From the NCBI GenBank assembly GCA_036244995.1, contig BTTF01000117.1:1-5531 (forward strand): a DNA stretch of 5,531 bases, in the 5' to 3' direction. How positions within the stretch are numbered: position 1 is the stretch's first letter; each line of letters begins with the position of its first letter. This DNA is from BMS3Bbin07 sp036244995. Lineage in GTDB: Bacteria > Nitrospirota > Thermodesulfovibrionia > Thermodesulfovibrionales > JdFR-85. The notes beneath the pieces are model-generated. The model made no database searches, was not told the origin of the DNA, and worked only from the letters and a program-made list of their open reading frames with translations. This document shows, one piece after another, positions 5,445-5,531 of this stretch. A program made the position numbers and the translations under genes.

Positions 5445-5531
5445 AATAGTTATGATAGTTATTTTACCTTATTTTAAGGATAGTTTTGCAACTCTCAGGC
5501 GGGGTTGCCGATTGAAAACCGGTCAACTTCT
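5445..5531. other. Upstream region of the ROK gene
   Basis: On the minus strand the sequence just before the start holds a short tandem duplication (ATAACTATC, ATAACTATT) and further up a small palindrome CCTTA-TTT-TAAGG (5468-5480). TTGCAA to TAAAAT with a 19-bp gap is a poor promoter candidate. I see no gene in the last 87 bp. Confidence 0.35.

Overview
The window (about 47-50% GC by eye) looks like chromosomal DNA from an anaerobic bacterium, most plausibly Nitrospirota or a Desulfobacterota-like lineage. That guess rests on the gene mix (a DUF3786-type iron-sulfur protein, a short NifU, a divergent NifS, a TusA-like protein), the frequent AGG and ATA codons, and small dispersed palindromic repeats. 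No marker gene fixes the taxonomy.

Layout. (1) 2-1589, plus strand: the 3' end of a TrkH-type potassium channel/transporter gene, followed 13 bp later by a 258-aa protein with an N-terminal four-cysteine [4Fe-4S] motif and a DUF3786-like body. (2) 1590-1940: an intergenic stretch with a minus-strand tRNA-Ser(GCU), three copies of a short hairpin repeat and a heptamer tandem repeat. (3) 1941-4247, minus strand: a compact four-gene operon, iscR - tusA-like - nifS-like - nifU. It is driven by a sigma-70 promoter with exact consensus hexamers and 17-bp spacing, overlapped by a palindrome that fits the IscR type-1 operator. (4) 4287-4604: a gene-free stretch with a nested inverted-repeat structure, in which an outer stem of about 22-30 bp encloses a perfect 25-bp hairpin. 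(5) 4605-5444, minus strand: a ROK-family sugar-kinase-like gene lacking the usual zinc site. (6) 5445-5531: upstream DNA with nothing firm.

The operon is the most interesting part. It has the parts list of an iron-sulfur cluster assembly system: an Fe-S-sensing repressor, a sulfur carrier, a 'cysteine desulfurase' and a scaffold. The NifS-like protein, however, has lost the PLP-binding lysine (Gln201), the PLP-contacting Asn and Gln positions, and the arginine that holds the cysteine substrate, while keeping the mobile-loop cysteine (Cys323). It is a full-length, intact frame in a tightly coupled operon, so it is probably functional. A conventional PLP desulfurase mechanism looks unlikely. 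The linked TusA-like carrier suggests, as inference only, that sulfur reaches the NifU scaffold as a carried persulfide or sulfide and the NifS-like protein acts as a relay or platform.
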